A stretch of DNA of 43,518 nucleotides, from assembly GCA_020631485.1 (NCBI GenBank), contig JAHDHC010000010.1, positions 1 to 43,518 on the forward strand, given 5' to 3'. Origin of the DNA: Candidatus Altimarinota bacterium. Its GTDB lineage: Bacteria > Patescibacteriota > Gracilibacteria > BD1-5 > UBA6164. Each line of letters begins with the position of its first letter. Position 1 is the stretch's first letter. The notes beneath the pieces were generated by a model, which saw only the letters and a list, made by a program, of their open reading frames with translations, was not told the origin of the DNA and made no database searches. Shown here piece after piece: positions 40,056 to 43,518 of the stretch. The position numbers and the translations under genes were made by a program.

Positions 40056-41348
40056 ATGTGAGGCTTGAGTGATGAGGAGCTCAGAAGTCAGATATCACAA
40101 GAACTATGAATGGATATAGGAAAATCTGAGACTCTTGATTATATCAATGACCTCTATACTAGAGCAGTAGAGATGTACTCTGAAACTTTTGCTATAGATC
40201 TCAGAGCACCTTTTAATAATATGCATTTTTCTAAAACGAGTGATGTGCTTGATTTCTTAAAAAAGACTGCAACTTCAACTTACAAAGAAAGAAGGCAGAT
40301 TTATTGTGATCTTGTCAAGCTTACTTTTTGATTTCATCTGATAGAAAAGACCCCTCAGATGAAAAATGCAGAGAGTGATATGAATATACTTATCTGAGAA
40401 AATTTTTTGAGAGATAATATGTCTGAAGTTTGAAGCTTTAATTTAGATATAGCTAAAACTATGGATAAGGTTCCGTGAAAAGAGTACAGAGAAACGGACT
40501 GAATATATCATAAAAAAATGGCAAATGGGAAAACAAAACAAATACCATGTATACTTAGATTTCGTTGAAAAACTCATCAAAAAATGCTTATAAAGATCCT
40601 CTGAAGTGAAAAGTGAAATATGAAGCTTACAGATCTTATAAATGACTCTATGGGACTTGAGCTAGAACCAAAAAATGACTGAGATGAAATATATCTTTTT
40701 GAGTCTATATATTTTTTATTTAAGAAACTTGGGGACGTGTGAAAAACTGATTTTCGCCAAAAACCTGGTTTTTTTAGTAACGAAGAACTCAAACATTTTT
40801 CACAAAACGAAAATCTTCATCCAGAATTTCGTGATTTTCTGACAGAAAATATCGCTTCAAAAGTAAAAAAACACGGGAGTTCAAAATATAAAGATTGCAA
40901 GTGACAATGATCGGTTGAGGTAGAGCCAGGAAGGATAAATGGTCTAGAAGCAAGAGTTGTGAAAAAATGAAACAAAAATCAAAGTTGATTTTCTGCTTCA
41001 GAAATAATCGATGGTGGAAAGGTATTAGACGCACTTATTGGATTACGTGGTTGGGTTCAGGACAGTTATATAAAAAAAATCGCGCAATCAGTTGCAAAAA
41101 AAGACACAATATTGAAAGATGCCGAAAAGATCCAAGAACTCTACCTTTCTAAGCTTATAAAGGTCCAGATACCAAAGAAAAATAAAAAAATATATTCAAA
41201 TCAGTTTCGTCTTCTTGAGATTATAAAAGATGCATATGAATATCCTGAGTTTATTGTAAATGCTATTCGAAAACATATCTGATCAAAGCAGAGTATAGAA
41301 GAAATTATTAATCAGACAAAAAATGGTACTCTTACAATTGCAGCATAA
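40056..41348 (+). CDS. Hypothetical protein, 430 residues or more
   Basis: A soluble protein of unknown family. The first usual start codon is ATG 40056, but the same frame is open from 39933 and its extra 41 codons read like coding sequence (for example EPEFGAINFSEEG). A start at ATT 39939 or ATA 39942 would lie about 20 bases after the predicted transcription start. Visible parts: acidic GGLSDEELRSQI, YKERRQIYCDLV, IPCILRFRGKTHQKMLIKIL and a helical C-terminus. UGA glycines are frequent. Function cannot be assigned. Confidence 0.7.
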
Positions 41349-41375
41349 TGCTAAACTTATTCTTGATATACTTTA

Positions 41376-41825
41376 TTAGTATTTCCACGCATCAATCCCT
41401 CACTCTAGATCTTTTACTGACTGAAAGCCTTGCTCTTTCATAAATTCTCTGGCTATAGCTGACCTTTGTCAGTGCCAACAGTAGATGAGGTAGTCTTTGT
41501 CTTTGTCGAGCTTTTGGATATTTTCAGCAAAATCTTCTTCTCAAAATACTATATGGAGCTGATCTTGTGAGATCACTCAGTACTGAAGCTGCTCTTCTTT
41601 TCTGCGTATGTCTATGAGTATAGACTCTCCTCTATCGAGTTCTTTTTTAAAATCATTTGCAGAAATTTGCTGAAAATTTTGTGTATTTTGATGCTGCATT
41701 GTTTCTTTTGTCTTTTTTAGTGAAGTATTTGGATTATCTGAGTGAGAAATATGAAGATAACTCATATAGATGAGTATGAGAAATATGGGGGAAAAGATGA
41801 ATCCATACAAGAGTTTATAGTCCAT
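41376..41825 (-). CDS. Membrane-anchored rhodanese-like protein
   Basis: The 149 residues include an N-terminal signal anchor (about 5-24) and a rhodanese domain with DIRRKEEQLQYG, LDKDKDYLIYCWHGQRSAIA, whose Cys is the catalytic persulfide position, and the GGIDAW end block. It would handle sulfane sulfur or act as a thiol phosphatase-like domain outside the cell. It starts 2 bases after miaB stops, so the two are probably transcribed together; whether sulfur supply links them is speculative. Confidence 0.88.
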
Positions 41826-41827
41826 AT

Positions 41828-43270
41828 TTATACGGTTTTACCATGTAAGACATATCTATCAAGATCTGTTATCTCTACTGCTACTATATCTCAGATTTTG
41901 TTTTTTGTGTTTCTTTCAAAAAATACTTCTTTGAAGTTACGAGTCCTTCAAAAAAAATAATCATCTTTTACTCATGCTATGAGGACATCCTCTTTTCTCC
42001 CGAGCATGAGAGTGTTTCTTTTTGTTATATTCTCAAGAAGCTGATCATTGAGTGTATGCCATCTTTGTGCTTTGACTTCATCAGGGATATCATCAGGGTA
42101 TATCTTTGCAGCAAGTGTATCTTTTCTTACTGAATAGCGTGCGGTAAAACAAAAGTCAAACTCACATTCTTGAAATGCGCGTACTGTTTCCTGAAACATC
42201 TCTTCTGTTTCTCAGCTAAATCATACGATAATATCAGTAGAGATAGAAAAAAGTGGATCTTTTTTGCGTAGATAACGTACTTTTTCTAGGAAATCAGAAT
42301 AGCTATGTTTTCTATTCATTTTTTTGAGCATAGCATCACTTCCCGACTGGAGCGCGAAGTGAAGATAGTTACACGTATGTCTGAGATCGATATGCGCGTC
42401 AAGAATATCTTGTGTCATGTCATGAGGATTACTTGAGGTAAATCGTATACGATCAATTCACTCAATTAGATCTATGTCATTGAGAAGCTTACGAAATGGA
42501 GATTGTCACTCATAGTTGTTCCAGCTTGATTTTTCTTTGTTCCACATCTTCTTGTCAACAAACTGTTTTCCGTATGAGTTTACATTTTGTCATATAAGCG
42601 TGATCTCTTTTGCTCAGTTTTGTGCTGCTTCCCTGCACTCTTGTACAATTTCTTCACACTTGCGAGATATCTCCGCTCAGCGCGTATAAGGAACGATACA
42701 AAAACTACAATAGTTGTCACATCCACTTTGGATAATAACCTGAGCTGATGCTGGATTTTCCCTGAGTTGTCTTGATTTGAGATAATCATCAAACTTATCA
42801 TCATTTCCTATTTTATTGCCAGTTATGTGAGAGAGTATGTGCGTTATGTATTTTATCTCCTCAATACGCACGGTAAAATCGAGTTTGTTGTTTGAGCGTG
42901 GGAATAATCTATCATCATTGTTAAAGATAGCATTTTCAGAATCTATATATTCTATTTTTTTTGCTGCTTCCCTCTTTGTTTCTTGTGGAAGATATTTTTG
43001 AGCGAGTCAGGTTTTTCTGACCATACATCATGTAAGACCACATATGATGTTTTGCGAATTTTTGACATTGTGTTTGTGGATTTCCTGTATCATTCAAAAT
43101 ACTCTATCTTCTCACTTTTGTCTCACACTACAAGTATTAAAAATCACGAGATCTGCATCTTGCCATTTTTGTACTCTTTTAAGTCATGACTGCAAAAATA
43201 ACATGTGAATTTTTTCACTGTCAGCCTGGTTCATCGAGCAACCAAAGGTTTGAATAAAATATGTTTTCAC
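41828..43270 (-). CDS. miaB: MiaB, tRNA 2-methylthio-N6-dimethylallyladenosine synthase
   Basis: A radical-SAM enzyme that adds a methylthio group to A37 of tRNA. The 480 residues have the three N-terminal cluster ligands (TFGCSMNQADSE, FNTCSVRQKGEDR, LTGCMVRKTG) and the radical-SAM triad SGCDNYCSFCIVPYTRG. ALQSGSDAMLKKMNRKHS and the C-terminal TRAM domain follow. The start is GTG; the frame extends 21 codons further upstream to a TAA but offers no ATG. RimO is less likely because the block IPYTRG/IVPYTRG and QSGSD context favour MiaB. It precedes the rhodanese gene by 2 bases. Confidence 0.93.
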
Positions 43271-43326
43271 AAGAACGGTGTTAGAATATTTTGAGATTAT
43301 AGAGAGTTTCCTGAGAACATCAATTT

Positions 43327-43518
43327 TTATATTTTAGATCTTTCATGAAAATAGTTTCACTGTCATAGATTGATTCATAACTTTTCCATAATAACTAGAT
43401 GCTCAGTGTGTTTTACTCATTCTACTATAACTTCCTGTGCACTTTTTTGAAAAATATCAGTATATCTTTTTATTGCATACATATTTGCCCTAAAAAAATC
43501 TTTGTCTATCTTTACATA
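43327..43518 (-). CDS. C-terminal part of an EAL-domain protein (cut by the window)
   Basis: Only the last 63 residues are visible. VIVEGVKHTEHLVIMEKLG followed by INLGQGNYFHERSKI matches the end of EAL domains (EGVE...L...G....QGY.F), which hydrolyse cyclic di-GMP. The catalytic EAL motif itself lies outside the window, so activity cannot be judged. UGA glycines occur three times. It lies upstream of miaB on the same strand, 56 bases away. Confidence 0.75.

Noticed and set aside
41376-43270. A rhodanese that supplies sulfur to MiaB
   Set aside because: The rhodanese has a signal anchor that places it outside the cytoplasm, so a direct link to MiaB is unlikely; only co-transcription is supported.
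1-43518. CRISPR arrays, prophage, transposases, rRNA and tRNA genes
   Set aside because: No regularly spaced direct repeats, no transposase or integrase motifs, and no cloverleaf with a TPsiC block were seen on either strand.

Overview
This AT-rich bacterial window reads correctly only if UGA encodes glycine (NCBI code 25), the code of Candidatus Absconditabacteria (SR1) and Gracilibacteria (BD1-5). In-frame TGA falls on invariant glycines: the Walker A loops of the PilT-like ATPase, DnaA and the ABC-F protein, KxDG of DNA ligase, the glycine before the first cysteine of IspH, and the DPACGSG motif of a DNA methyltransferase. None of the 44 coding regions called here ends in TGA (30 end in TAA, 14 in TAG). 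A standard-code reading breaks almost every gene into pieces. I cannot tell SR1 from BD1-5 from this window.

Layout. 1-3.9 kb (+): secE, nusG, an anchored orphan, greA, a divergent PAP2-like protein and a PilT-like ATPase. 4.0-10.7 kb (-): a YfcE-type phosphoesterase, murD, a PPP-type phosphatase, a DedA-Nudix fusion, an S41 protease, two small membrane proteins and an FtsJ/RlmE-type rRNA methyltransferase. Several of these genes overlap, which suggests an operon. 10.8-16.2 kb looks accessory: a small orphan, a RelE-like toxin with an HTH-Panacea antitoxin, a Cys-rich small protein and a single-chain type IIG restriction-modification enzyme. 16.2-18.0 kb (+) is an ABC-F ATPase.

17.96-31.95 kb is entirely minus strand: two small orphans, ligA, a band-7 protein, a possible structured RNA, ruvC, an MscS-like/TM-helix-repeat protein, a TrmA/RlmD-type methyltransferase, a membrane protein, a truncated polA, pyruvate kinase, a DUF2130 protein and dnaA. 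Transcription switches strand right at dnaA. From 32.17 kb (+) come a lytic transglycosylase, a DUF1704-type HExxxH protein, an orphan, the RNase P RNA (with a palindromic repeat inserted), adenylate kinase, a small orphan and ispH. 37.6-38.6 kb (-) is an orphan. 38.75-41.35 kb (+) is a Trm11-like methyltransferase and an orphan. 41.4-43.5 kb (-) is an anchored rhodanese, miaB, and the C-terminus of an EAL-domain protein cut by the window edge.

How it works together. Most of the window is housekeeping: transcription elongation, DNA replication and repair, rRNA/tRNA modification, cell wall and isoprenoid synthesis. The points of most interest are the DedA-Nudix fusion next to a PPP phosphatase and murD, the recoded toxin-antitoxin/restriction island, the exonuclease-deficient Pol I, the repeat inside rnpB, the structured intergenic region after ruvC, and the unrecognised gene at about 40-41.3 kb whose frame extends upstream of any usual start codon. 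All calls come from reading the sequence by eye. No database search was run.
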